Source: Actinoplanes nipponensis
Lineage (GTDB): Bacteria > Actinomycetota > Actinomycetes > Mycobacteriales > Micromonosporaceae
Assembly (NCBI RefSeq): GCF_016862275.1
Contig: NZ_BOMQ01000063.1
Location: 124,001-188,000 of the forward strand
DNA: 64,000 nt
Direction of reading: 5' to 3'
The notes below the pieces were generated by a model. It was not told the origin of the DNA, searched no databases, and saw nothing but the letters and a program-made list of their open reading frames with translations. Of the stretch, positions 34,800 through 42,736 are shown piece after piece (within the stretch, counting starts at the first letter, position 1; each line of letters begins with the position of its first letter). The position numbers and the translations under genes were made by a program.

Positions 34800-35600
34800 G
34801 TGGGCCAGAGTGCCGCCTTCTTCGACCTAGACAAGACCGTCATCGCCAAGTCCAGCGCGCTGGCCTTCGGACGGCCGTTCTACCGCGATGGGCTGATCAG
34901 CCGCCGGGACGTGGTGAAGTCCGCTTACGCACAGCTGATGTTCCGGCTGGGCGGCACGGACGAGCAGGCCATGGCCCGCACCCGTGACTACCTCGCGGCG
35001 CTGTGCAAGGGCTGGCCGGTCGAGCAGGTCCAGCAGATCGTGGCGGAGACCCTGGAAGAGCTGATCAACCCGTACGTGTACGCCGAGGCGGCCATCCTGA
35101 TCGGCGAGCACCAGGCCGCCGGCCGGGACGTGGTGCTGGTCTCGGCGTCCGGCGACGAGATGGTCCGGCCGATCGGGGCCCTGCTCGGGGTCACCGACGT
35201 GATCGCCACCCGGATGGGCATCGTCGACGGCCGGTTCAGCGGCGAGGTCGAGTTCTACGCGGCCGGCGCGCGCAAGGTCGACGGCGTCCGCGAGCTGGCC
35301 GACGAGCGCGGGTACGACCTGGCGGAGTGTTACGCCTACTCGGATTCGAGCAGTGATCTGCCGTTGCTGGAGGCGGTCGGCCATCCCAGCGTGGTGAACC
35401 CGGACCGTTCGCTGCGCCGGGTCGCCCTGGAGCGCTCGTGGCCGGTGCTGGAGTTCCGGCATCCCGTACCGCTGGGGCGCAGGCTGCGCGAACGTCCCGC
35501 CGTGCCGGTCGCGGCGGCCGCGCTCGGCGTCGGGGTCGGGGTGGCGATCGGGCTCGCCATCTACGGCCGGCACCGGCGCACCCGGGCCGCGCTGGCCTGA
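34800..35600 (+). CDS. HAD-IB (SerB-like) hydrolase with C-terminal membrane segment
   Basis: The product is 266 residues. HAD motif I is FFDLDKTV with nucleophile D9 and acid D11, motif II is VLVSASGDEMV, and motifs III and IV appear in RKVDGVREL and YAYSDSSSDLPLLE. A hydrophobic helix near the end (AAAALGVGVGVAIGLAIYG) suggests membrane attachment. It corresponds in place to Rv3661. The substrate is unknown; phosphoserine-like or lipid phosphates are possible. Confidence 0.88.
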   Translation: MGQSAAFFDLDKTVIAKSSALAFGRPFYRDGLISRRDVVKSAYAQLMFRLGGTDEQAMARTRDYLAALCKGWPVEQVQQIVAETLEELINPYVYAEAAILIGEHQAAGRDVVLVSASGDEMVRPIGALLGVTDVIATRMGIVDGRFSGEVEFYAAGARKVDGVRELADERGYDLAECYAYSDSSSDLPLLEAVGHPSVVNPDRSLRRVALERSWPVLEFRHPVPLGRRLRERPAVPVAAAALGVGVGVAIGLAIYGRHRRTRAALA

Positions 35601-35680
35601 GCGCCCGCCGGGGTCCGACAGCGGAATGTGAAGGCCGGCGGGGAAGCGTCTGACCAAATCACCGTGGGTAGCTTTTGTCC

Positions 35681-35895
35681 CGAAGACCCTGGTGATCAAG
35701 GACGGCCCGGCGTAGAAAGAAGGAGCGGAACCTGGCAGCAGGAACCGTGCACGGCCACCGGGAACCCACGCGCGATCAGCCACGGCAGGCACGTTGCGGC
35801 GGCACCTCATCAGGACTGCCGACAACGACCCAGGTGCACGCTTGATAACCCGGTAAGGACGCGCGAAGCGGCGGCGCCTCACCCTTGAGGCGCCG
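35681..35895 (+). ncRNA. Candidate Ms1-like (6S-like) RNA
   Basis: This 330-bp gap lies between the HAD gene and a convergent PH-like gene. That is exactly where M. tuberculosis encodes MTS2823/Ms1 (between Rv3661 and Rv3662c), the abundant RNA that binds core RNA polymerase. A possible -10 TAGCTT is at 35669-35674. The ends of the segment pair: ACC-GGT-ATCAAG (35686-35700) with CTTGAT-ACC-GGT (35841-35854), interrupted by one mismatch and a small internal loop, giving a long closing helix as expected for a rod-shaped 6S-like fold. The 3' end is a strong hairpin. The ends are estimates. Confidence 0.55.
35872..35895. terminator. Bidirectional terminator hairpin
   Basis: CGGCGCCTCA and TGAGGCGCCG form a perfect 10-bp stem around CCCT. 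It can end both the candidate Ms1-like RNA and the convergent PH-like gene. Confidence 0.75.
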
Positions 35896-35934
35896 TCCTC
35901 ACGTCCGGGGCCGGGTCATGCGAGGGACGCCGGG

Positions 35935-36411
35935 TCAGGAGAAGGACGCGGCCAGGTGCCGTTCCCGGAGCTCCCGGTAGACAGCGCGGAAGAGCTGCGG
36001 CCGGGTGTGGAAGTCGACCCCCTGGGCCCACAGCTCGGTGTTCACCGTCGTCCCGTCCCGGCGTTCGATCAGCACGGTCATGCCGGCCTCGATCTGCCAG
36101 TGGCCGAGCTTGTGGGTGTGCCGGTGCAGCCGCACGTGGGCGATCTCGTCCCAGCGCAGGGTGCGCGAGCGCAGCAGCCCGCGGATCCTCAACCCGGCGG
36201 GCCCGACGTAGACGCCCATCTCGCGGATGCGGAAGCCGCCGATCACCCAGACCGCCGCGATGACCGTGGCCAGGATGCGGACGCCGGGGCCGGCCAGGCC
36301 GAACTGCTCGACCGTGCTCCAGCCGAGCAGGCCGAGCGCGACCGCCTCCCAGCCGATCACCAGCCAGCGGCCGGTGCCCGGCGTGTACGGACGCTTCCAC
36401 TCGTCTCCCAC
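35935..36411 (-). CDS. PH-like (bPH) domain membrane protein
   Basis: The product is 158 residues. Two adjacent TM segments (WLVIGWEAVALGLLGW and VRILATVIAAVWVIGGF) are followed by a bacterial PH-like domain: VYVGPAGLRIRGLLRSRTL, RWDEIAHVRL, and LIERRDGTTVNTELWAQG. The GTG at 36411 is preceded by CATACT at 7 nt, suggesting a leaderless mRNA. A longer frame to 36450 lacks that signal. Such proteins are common in actinobacteria with no known function. Confidence 0.78.
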   Translation of the reverse strand: MGDEWKRPYTPGTGRWLVIGWEAVALGLLGWSTVEQFGLAGPGVRILATVIAAVWVIGGFRIREMGVYVGPAGLRIRGLLRSRTLRWDEIAHVRLHRHTHKLGHWQIEAGMTVLIERRDGTTVNTELWAQGVDFHTRPQLFRAVYRELRERHLAASFS

Positions 36412-36492
36412 GAGCCCGAGTATGCCAACCACGGCCGGAAGAAACCGCATGTTCCGGACATCGACGCAGATGGAGCCCGACAGGGTGAGTCG

Positions 36493-37236
36493 CTACGTGG
36501 CCGAAGGGCTCAGGACGGCGTCCCCGACCTCCGCGATCTCGTCGGCGCCCACGGACACCGCCGCCGCGTAGTGCCGCAGCCAGGACCGCAGGCCGTCGGG
36601 CGTGCCGGTGGCGTAGGCCCCCGCCGCGCCGACGTACTCCGGCTCGCGGGCCAGGTGCCCGGCCTCGACGTCGACCAGGCCGCGGGTGTCGAAGCCGCGC
36701 CCGATGAGGGTGAGCCGGGCCGCCGCGCGGGCGACGACCCCGGCCGGGCCGGCGAACGGCTTGAGGGTCAGCAGCTCGGCGTGCACGACGGCCGCGAGCA
36801 GCAGCGGCGGGGTGCGGTCGTTGCCGGCCACGAGCCCGGCCAGCGCGTCGATCCGCTCGGCGCCGCTCTCCAGCCGGCCCAGGGCGGCCTCGGGCACGAC
36901 GCCCCGGGCGGCCAGCACGTGCAGCCGGGCGAGCACCTGGCGGGGGGCGCGGGGCCACAGGTCGACGAGTCCGCCCACAGCTTCGGCGACGCGCAGGGCG
37001 CCCTGGACCACGGGGTCGGTGACCGTGCCGGCGCGTACCTCGTCCAGCCCGTACCGGTGATCCTCCAGGGCCGCGCTGGCCACCGCGGCCCGCAGGCTGA
37101 TCTCGGCGGCCACCTGGCCGCCGTTGCGGCGCAGCGCGCGGTGCCGCAGCGCCGCGTCGACGCGCTCGCGGGCGGCGGTGAAGGCGGCCTCGACGTCGGC
37201 GAGGGCGAGCAGCGGGGCAAGCGGATCGGGAGTCAC
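36493..37236 (-). CDS. Fic-like family protein with degenerate motif
   Basis: This 247-aa helical protein resembles Fic/Doc-fold proteins found beside acs in actinobacteria (sometimes annotated oxidoreductase). The expected HxFx[D/E]GNGR reads HAELLTLKPFAGPAGVVAR. The His, the PFA and a distal Arg remain, but the Phe two after His and the GNG core are altered, so AMPylation is doubtful. The GTG at 37236 is preceded by TACGGT at 6 nt (leaderless). Confidence 0.6.
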   Translation of the reverse strand: MTPDPLAPLLALADVEAAFTAARERVDAALRHRALRRNGGQVAAEISLRAAVASAALEDHRYGLDEVRAGTVTDPVVQGALRVAEAVGGLVDLWPRAPRQVLARLHVLAARGVVPEAALGRLESGAERIDALAGLVAGNDRTPPLLLAAVVHAELLTLKPFAGPAGVVARAAARLTLIGRGFDTRGLVDVEAGHLAREPEYVGAAGAYATGTPDGLRSWLRHYAAAVSVGADEIAEVGDAVLSPSAT

Positions 37237-37435
37237 GGCCCAACCGTAGCCGGAAAAGGCCCGGCACCATGGGATGCGCGAATGGGCTCGTAAGTGGCAA
37301 GATTCGCGCAGCACCGCGCACGCCGTCCCCGTTCGGCGCGGCCAGACAGCAGTACAGCTTGCAACCCTCGCCGGGCCATCCCGGCAGAACTAGTGTTCAC
37401 ACGAAGCGACCGGTCATGGCAGAGGAGCCGCCCTC

Positions 37436-39421
37436 ATGAGCGAGACACTGGAGAACCTGTACTCGGAGACGCGGACGTTCCCGCCGCCGGCCGAGCTTGC
37501 CGCCAACGCGAACGTCACGGCCGAGGCCTACCGGGAGGCCGAGGAGGACCGGCTGGGCTTCTGGGCGCAGCAGGCGCTGCGGCTGAGCTGGGCCAAGCCG
37601 TGGGAGCAGGTGCTGGACTGGTCGAACGCCCCGTTCGCCAAGTGGTTCGTCGGCGGCGAGCTGAACATCGCCTACAACTGCGTGGACCGCCACGTCGAGG
37701 CCGGCCACGGCGACAAGGTCGCGATCCACTGGGAGGGCGAGCCCGGCGACACCCGCGCGATCACGTACGCGGACCTGCTCACCAGCGTCAGCCAGGCCGC
37801 CAACACGCTCACCGAGCTGGGCGTGACGGCCGGCGACCGGGTGGCCATCTACCTGCCGATGATCCCGGAGGCCGCGGTCGCCATGCTGGCCTGCGCCCGG
37901 ATCGGCGCGCTGCACAGCGTGGTGTTCGGCGGCTTCTCGGTCGACGCGCTCGCCACCCGGATCCAGGACGCCGACGCCAAGCTGGTCATCACGGCCGACG
38001 GCGGCTACCGGCGCGGCAAGCCGTCCGCCCTGAAGCCGACCGTCGACGAGGCCGTCGCGCAGTGCCCGAGCATCGAGCACGTGCTGGTCGTCCGCCGCAC
38101 CGGCGAGGACATCGCCTGGGGCGAGAAGGACCTGTGGTGGCACGAGACCGTCGAGCAGGCCAGTGACAAGCACGAGGCCCGGGCGTTCGACTCCGAGCAC
38201 CCGCTGTTCATCCTCTACACCTCCGGCACCACGGGTAAGCCGAAGGGCATCCTGCACACCACGGGCGGCTTCCTGACCCAGGTGTCGTACACCCACCACG
38301 CGGTCTTCGACCTCAAGCCGGAGTCCGACGTCTACTGGTGCACGGCCGACATCGGCTGGGTGACCGGGCACTCGTACATCGTCTACGGTCCACTGTCGAA
38401 CGGCGCCACCCAGGTCATGTACGAGGGCACCCCGGACACCCCGCACCGCGGCCGGTTCTGGGAGATCGTCGACAAGTACAAGGTGAGCATCCTCTACACC
38501 GCGCCGACCCTCATCCGCACCATGATGAAGTGGGGCGACGACATCCCGGCCAAGTACGACCTGTCGTCGCTGCGCATCCTGGGCAGCGTCGGCGAGCCGA
38601 TCAACCCCGAGGCCTGGATGTGGTACCGCGAGCACGTCGGCCACGACAACGCCCCCATTGTGGACACGTGGTGGCAGACCGAGACCGGCGCGATGATGAT
38701 CTCGCCGCTGCCCGGCGTGACCGCCTCCAAGCCGGGTTCGGCGATGACCCCGCTGCCCGGCGTCTCCGCCGACGTGGTCAACGACGAGGCCGAGTCGGTG
38801 CCCGACGGCGGCGGCGGCTTCCTGGTGCTGCGCGAGCCGTGGCCCTCGATGCTGCGCGGCATCTGGGGTGACGAGCAGCGCTTCAAGGACACGTACTGGT
38901 CCCGCTTCGGCAAGGGCGCGGGCGCCGGGGACGAGTGGGTCTACTTCGCCGGCGACGGCGCGAAGCGGGACGAGGACGGCGCGCTCTGGCTGCTCGGCCG
39001 GGTCGACGACGTCATGCTGGTCTCCGGGCACAACATCTCCACCACCGAGGTCGAGTCGGCGCTGGTGTCGCACCCGTCGGTGGCCGAGGCCGCCGTGGTC
39101 GGCGCGACCGACCCGACCACGGGGCAGGCTATTGTGGCTTTCACCATTCCACGCGGCAATGTGGACACTTCGGGCGATGCCGGCGAGCAGCTGATCCAGG
39201 ATCTGCGCAACCACGTGGCCAAGAAGCTCGGTCCGATCGCCAAGCCGCGGCAGATCATGCTGGTCGCCGAGCTGCCCAAGACCCGCTCCGGCAAAATCAT
39301 GCGGCGCCTGCTCAAGGACGTCGCGGAGAACCGTTCGCTGGGTGACGTCACCACGCTGCAGGACTCCGCGGTGATGGACCTGATCTCCTCGGGCATGCAG
39401 GCCGGGAAGTCCGAAGACTGA
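37436..39421 (+). CDS. acs: Acetyl-CoA synthetase (AMP-forming)
   Basis: This 661-aa enzyme makes acetyl-CoA from acetate, ATP and CoA. The ATP-binding loop is LYTSGTTGKPKG, the core is DIGWVTGHSYIVYGPL and DTWWQTETG, and the catalytic lysine K620 lies in RSGKIMRR. That lysine is the usual target of reversible acetylation. GAGGAG precedes the ATG. A strong terminator follows. Position beside the tad/HAD cluster matches Rv3667 and the SCO3563 region. Confidence 0.97.
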   Translation: MSETLENLYSETRTFPPPAELAANANVTAEAYREAEEDRLGFWAQQALRLSWAKPWEQVLDWSNAPFAKWFVGGELNIAYNCVDRHVEAGHGDKVAIHWEGEPGDTRAITYADLLTSVSQAANTLTELGVTAGDRVAIYLPMIPEAAVAMLACARIGALHSVVFGGFSVDALATRIQDADAKLVITADGGYRRGKPSALKPTVDEAVAQCPSIEHVLVVRRTGEDIAWGEKDLWWHETVEQASDKHEARAFDSEHPLFILYTSGTTGKPKGILHTTGGFLTQVSYTHHAVFDLKPESDVYWCTADIGWVTGHSYIVYGPLSNGATQVMYEGTPDTPHRGRFWEIVDKYKVSILYTAPTLIRTMMKWGDDIPAKYDLSSLRILGSVGEPINPEAWMWYREHVGHDNAPIVDTWWQTETGAMMISPLPGVTASKPGSAMTPLPGVSADVVNDEAESVPDGGGGFLVLREPWPSMLRGIWGDEQRFKDTYWSRFGKGAGAGDEWVYFAGDGAKRDEDGALWLLGRVDDVMLVSGHNISTTEVESALVSHPSVAEAAVVGATDPTTGQAIVAFTIPRGNVDTSGDAGEQLIQDLRNHVAKKLGPIAKPRQIMLVAELPKTRSGKIMRRLLKDVAENRSLGDVTTLQDSAVMDLISSGMQAGKSED

Positions 39422-39434
39422 GACAATCATCTAT

Positions 39435-39475
39435 AAACGGCGGCAGACCTGCGATCGTGGGGTCTGCCGCCGTTT
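39435..39475 (+). terminator. acs rho-independent terminator
   Basis: AAACGGCGGCAGACC and GGTCTGCCGCCGTTT form a perfect 15-bp stem with an 11-nt loop, starting 14 bp after the acs stop and ending in TTT. Confidence 0.92.
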
Positions 39476-39584
39476 CATGAGCACAGTCCATTTTCGGGCT
39501 TTTGCCGGTCCTTGCGTTATGTCAAAACCATAATGCATAACCATCACCCATCAATATCGTTCACCTCTTCCAAGACATCGGTCC

Positions 39585-39678
39585 GTTTGCATACGTTCAC
39601 GTGAGCCTCGAATCCGAGGCCGGTTTACCGCCGTCCGCTGCACCCCAGCGCTCGGTCACGTCAACGGAGGTACACGTA
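39585..39678 (+). promoter_or_regulatory. Structured leader/promoter 1 of the M6 peptidase module
   Basis: GTTTGCATACGTTC (39585-39598) contains a probable -10 (CATACGTT). It is followed by hairpin GCCTCG-AATC-CGAGGC (39605-39620), GTTTACCGCCG, hairpin CGCTG-CACCC-CAGCG (39636-39650), and TCGGTCACGTCAACGGAGG with the Shine-Dalgarno. The same elements in the same order precede the second peptidase, with a compensating base-pair change in the first hairpin. Confidence 0.7.
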
Positions 39679-42099
39679 GTGCGCAAGGTGGTCGTGGGAC
39701 TACTCGGCGCCGCGATGGTCACCAGTGTCGGGGTCATGCTCCCCGCCGGTGCCAACGCCGCCCCGCCAGTGGATCCAGCGCCGGTCGCGAAGGCCGATGC
39801 CAACTCAGCACCTGTCGACGATCTGCCCAACCCGCTCGAGGACAAGCGCCGCGCCCTGCGGGAGCAGGCCGTCGCGGACGTGGTCAGCGGCAAGGCCAAG
39901 GCAGTGACCAAGAACGGCAGCTCGGTCGTCAAGGTCGGCCGGACGCAGGGCTCCGGCACCAGCAACCGCGCCGTGGCCAAGGCCGGTCAGGACCAGTACG
40001 TCGAGGTCGGCCGCGAGAAGACCGACCGGATCTTCGTGATCCTCACCGAGTTCGGCAACGAGCGCAGCCCGAGCTTCCCGGACAAGGACACCAACGCCAC
40101 CATCCCGGGTCCGGCACGCTTCGACGGCCCGCTGCACAACCAGATCCCCGAGCCGAACCGGGCCGTCGACAACTCGACGGTGTGGCAGGCGGACTACTCG
40201 GCGGACTTCTACCGCAACCTGTACTTCGGTGAGGGTTCGGGCGTCGAGTCGGTCAAGACCTACTTCGAGAGCCAGTCCTCCGGCCGCTACAGCGTCGACG
40301 GCGAGGTCACCGACTGGGTGAAGGTGCCGTACAACGAGGCCCGCTACGGCCGCTCCAACGACCTGCCGACCGACGCCAACGGCGACGACCCGGCGGTCTG
40401 CGCGAGCCAGGTCTGCAACAACACGTGGGCGCTGGTCCGCGACGCCGCCAACCAGTGGGTCGCCAACCAGAAGGCCGCCGGTCACAGCGACGCCGAGATC
40501 GCCGCCGACATGAAGTCGTTCGACCAGTACGACCGCTACGACTTCGACGGCGACGGCAACTTCAACGAGTCGGACGGCTACATCGACCACTTCCAGATCG
40601 TCCACTCCGGCGGCGACCAGGCCGACGGCGACCCGCAGCAGGGTGAGGACGCCATCTGGAGCCACCGCTGGTACGCGTACGGCACCGACCAGGGCCGCAC
40701 CGGCCCGGCCGGCAACTTGCTCGGCGGCACCCAGATCGGCAACACCGGTATCTGGATCGGCGACTACACGATCCAGCCCGAGAACGGCGGCCTGTCCGTC
40801 TTCGTGCACGAGTACACGCACGACCTCGGCCTGCCGGACGACTACGACACCTCCGGTGGCGGCGACAACAACAACGAGCACTGGACTCTGATGGCGCAGA
40901 GCCGGCTCAGCGCCAAGGAGGACCAGGGCATCGGTACCCGCCCCGGCGACCTCGGCGCCTGGAACAAGCTGCAGCTCGGCTGGCTCGACTACGAGACCAT
41001 CGTGCCCAGCCAGAAGAAGACCCTGAACCTCGGTCCGGAGGAGTACAACACCGCGAAGGCCCAGGCCGCCGTGGTGGTGCTGCCGGACAAGGAGGTCTCC
41101 ACCGACCTCGGTGCGCCGTTCGCCGGCACCAAGCAGTTCTTCTCCGGCAACGCCGACGACCTCAACACCTCGATGAGCAAGTCGATCGACCTCACCGGCA
41201 AGACGACGGCAGCGGTCACCCTCAAGGGCCGCTACGACATCGAGGCCGACTACGACTACCTCTACTTCGAGGCCACCACCGACGGCGGCACGACGTGGAC
41301 CCGCCTCAACGGCACGGTCAACGGCGCGGCCTTCCCGACCGACGCCAGCGGCACCCCGGCGCTGACCGGCAGCACCGGTGGCGCCTGGGCCGACATCTCG
41401 GTCCCTTTGAACGCCTACGCGGGCAAGAAGGTCGACTTCCGCCTGCACTACCTGACGGACGGCGGTGTCTCCGAGGGCGGCTTCTTCGGCGACGACGTCA
41501 CCATCACCGCAGACGGCGCGACCGTGCTGGCCGACGGCGCGGAGGGGGCCACCACCTGGGCCCTCGACGGCTTCTCGATCGTCGGCGCCACCTCGACCGA
41601 GGCGTTCGACAACTTCTACATCGCCGGTCACCGCAGCTACGTGTCGTACGACCGGTACCTCAAGACCGGTCCGTACTTCTTCGGTTACCCGGCGCAGCCG
41701 GACAAGGTCGACCACTACTCGTACCAAGAGGGTCTGCTGATCTCCTACTGGGACACGTCGCAGGTCGACAACAACACCAACGTCCACCCGGGCACCGGGC
41801 GCAACCTGTACATCGACGCCCACCCGGCGCCGTTCTACAACCTCGAGGGGCTGCCCTGGCGGGCCCGCGTCCAGGTGTACGACGCGCCGTTCAGCCTGAA
41901 GAAGGCGGACTCGTTCACGCTGCACATCAACGGCAAGCCCAGCTACATCCGGGGCCAGGCCGCGCAGCCGCTGTTCGACGACACCAAGAAGTACTTCTAC
42001 GACGAGCTGCCGAACCACGGCGTCAAGCTCCCCGCCGCCGGCGTCAAGATCAAGGTCGTTGACGTGGACGGGACCTCCATGAAGGTCAAGTTCGGCTGA
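39679..42099 (+). CDS. Secreted M6 immune-inhibitor-A-type metallopeptidase, copy 1
   Basis: The product is 806 residues. A signal peptide (KVVVGLLGAAMVTSVGVMLPAGANA) is followed by a propeptide. The peptidase domain has the zinc motif HEYTHDLGLPDDYD (H377, E378, H381, D382). A calcium-type loop DFDGDGNFNESDGYIDHFQ lies upstream. The C-terminal part has two beta-sandwich-like regions (DLTGKTTAAVTLKGRYDIEA onward). M6 enzymes are secreted zinc endopeptidases. The GTG at 39679 is 8 nt after GGAGG. A close paralogue lies 3 kb on. Confidence 0.93.
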   Translation: MRKVVVGLLGAAMVTSVGVMLPAGANAAPPVDPAPVAKADANSAPVDDLPNPLEDKRRALREQAVADVVSGKAKAVTKNGSSVVKVGRTQGSGTSNRAVAKAGQDQYVEVGREKTDRIFVILTEFGNERSPSFPDKDTNATIPGPARFDGPLHNQIPEPNRAVDNSTVWQADYSADFYRNLYFGEGSGVESVKTYFESQSSGRYSVDGEVTDWVKVPYNEARYGRSNDLPTDANGDDPAVCASQVCNNTWALVRDAANQWVANQKAAGHSDAEIAADMKSFDQYDRYDFDGDGNFNESDGYIDHFQIVHSGGDQADGDPQQGEDAIWSHRWYAYGTDQGRTGPAGNLLGGTQIGNTGIWIGDYTIQPENGGLSVFVHEYTHDLGLPDDYDTSGGGDNNNEHWTLMAQSRLSAKEDQGIGTRPGDLGAWNKLQLGWLDYETIVPSQKKTLNLGPEEYNTAKAQAAVVVLPDKEVSTDLGAPFAGTKQFFSGNADDLNTSMSKSIDLTGKTTAAVTLKGRYDIEADYDYLYFEATTDGGTTWTRLNGTVNGAAFPTDASGTPALTGSTGGAWADISVPLNAYAGKKVDFRLHYLTDGGVSEGGFFGDDVTITADGATVLADGAEGATTWALDGFSIVGATSTEAFDNFYIAGHRSYVSYDRYLKTGPYFFGYPAQPDKVDHYSYQEGLLISYWDTSQVDNNTNVHPGTGRNLYIDAHPAPFYNLEGLPWRARVQVYDAPFSLKKADSFTLHINGKPSYIRGQAAQPLFDDTKKYFYDELPNHGVKLPAAGVKIKVVDVDGTSMKVKFG

Positions 42100-42116
42100 T
42101 CCACCGCGCACCGACC

Positions 42117-42146
42117 GGCGCCCGGGGAGTTCGCTCCCCGGGCGCC
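42117..42146 (+). terminator. Terminator after M6 peptidase 1
   Basis: GGCGCCCGGGGAG-TTCG-CTCCCCGGGCGCC is a 13-bp perfect stem with a stable UUCG-type tetraloop, 18 bp after the stop. It would reduce read-through into the lipoprotein gene. Confidence 0.9.
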
Positions 42147-42194
42147 GGCCCGTTTCCGGGGAACCGGCGGCAGCCGGCGCGCGTCCCAGTCACC

Positions 42195-42587
42195 GTGACG
42201 ATTTCCCGGTTCCTGGCGCTGGCCACCGCTCTGACCTTCCTGTCCGGCTGCGGCGCCGCCGGACCGGAGCCCGCCCAGGCGCCCCCGCGCGGCGAGGAGT
42301 CCGCGTCGGCCCTGCCGACGCTGACGGCGCCCACCGCACCCCCGAGCGAGCCGACCGACGACACCAAGGCCACCACGACCATCGTGGGCACGGTGAACCG
42401 CGGCGGGAATGGCCCCTGCTACGGCCTCGTCACCGACGACGGCGTCCAATATGCCCTCTATGAAGCCAAGGGCCGGGCATTGACCAAGGGCCTTCGGATA
42501 TCCGTCGACGCCGTTGCGTCCCGCTTGCGGATCGACTGCGGGACGGGCACTCTCGTCGAGGTCAAGGCCCTGGCCCCGCTGCGCTGA
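42195..42587 (+). CDS. Small lipoprotein paired with M6 peptidase 1
   Basis: This 130-aa protein has a lipoprotein signal with lipobox LSGC near residues 16-19, a Pro/Thr/Ala linker of about 45 residues, and a compact C-terminal domain of about 65 residues: IVGTVNRGGNGPCYGLVTDD, YALYEAKGRALTKGLRI, and a second cysteine in RIDCGTGTLVEVKAL. The two domain cysteines could form a disulfide. A paralogue follows the second peptidase, so peptidase and lipoprotein are a unit. It may be an inhibitor, anchor or chaperone. No Shine-Dalgarno is clear at the GTG start. Confidence 0.78.
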   Translation: MTISRFLALATALTFLSGCGAAGPEPAQAPPRGEESASALPTLTAPTAPPSEPTDDTKATTTIVGTVNRGGNGPCYGLVTDDGVQYALYEAKGRALTKGLRISVDAVASRLRIDCGTGTLVEVKALAPLR

Positions 42588-42644
42588 GCGCGGAATCATA
42601 AAGATCTCAATTCATTTGTGGCCAGCACTTCCATACATCTGACT

Positions 42645-42736
42645 GTTTGCATACGTTCTCCTGAGCCCCGAATCACGGGGCCGTTTACCGCCGATGCGCT
42701 GCACCCAGCGATCGGTCACGTCAACGGAGGTAGTAC
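42645..42736 (+). promoter_or_regulatory. Structured leader/promoter 2 of the M6 peptidase module
   Basis: The order matches leader 1: GTTTGCATACGTTC (42645-42658), hairpin GCCCCG-AATCA-CGGGGC (42665-42681), GTTTACCGCCG, hairpin CGCTG-CACC-CAGCG (42697-42710), TCGGTCACGTCAACGGAGG. Spacing to the GTG is 92 nt against 94 nt in copy 1. The third U-A type pair of hairpin 1 in leader 1 is C-G here. Confidence 0.7.

Noticed and set aside
35628..35888. 86-codon plus-strand ORF
   Set aside because: It lies over the candidate Ms1-like RNA, has no ribosome site, and its composition is not that of a typical gene here.
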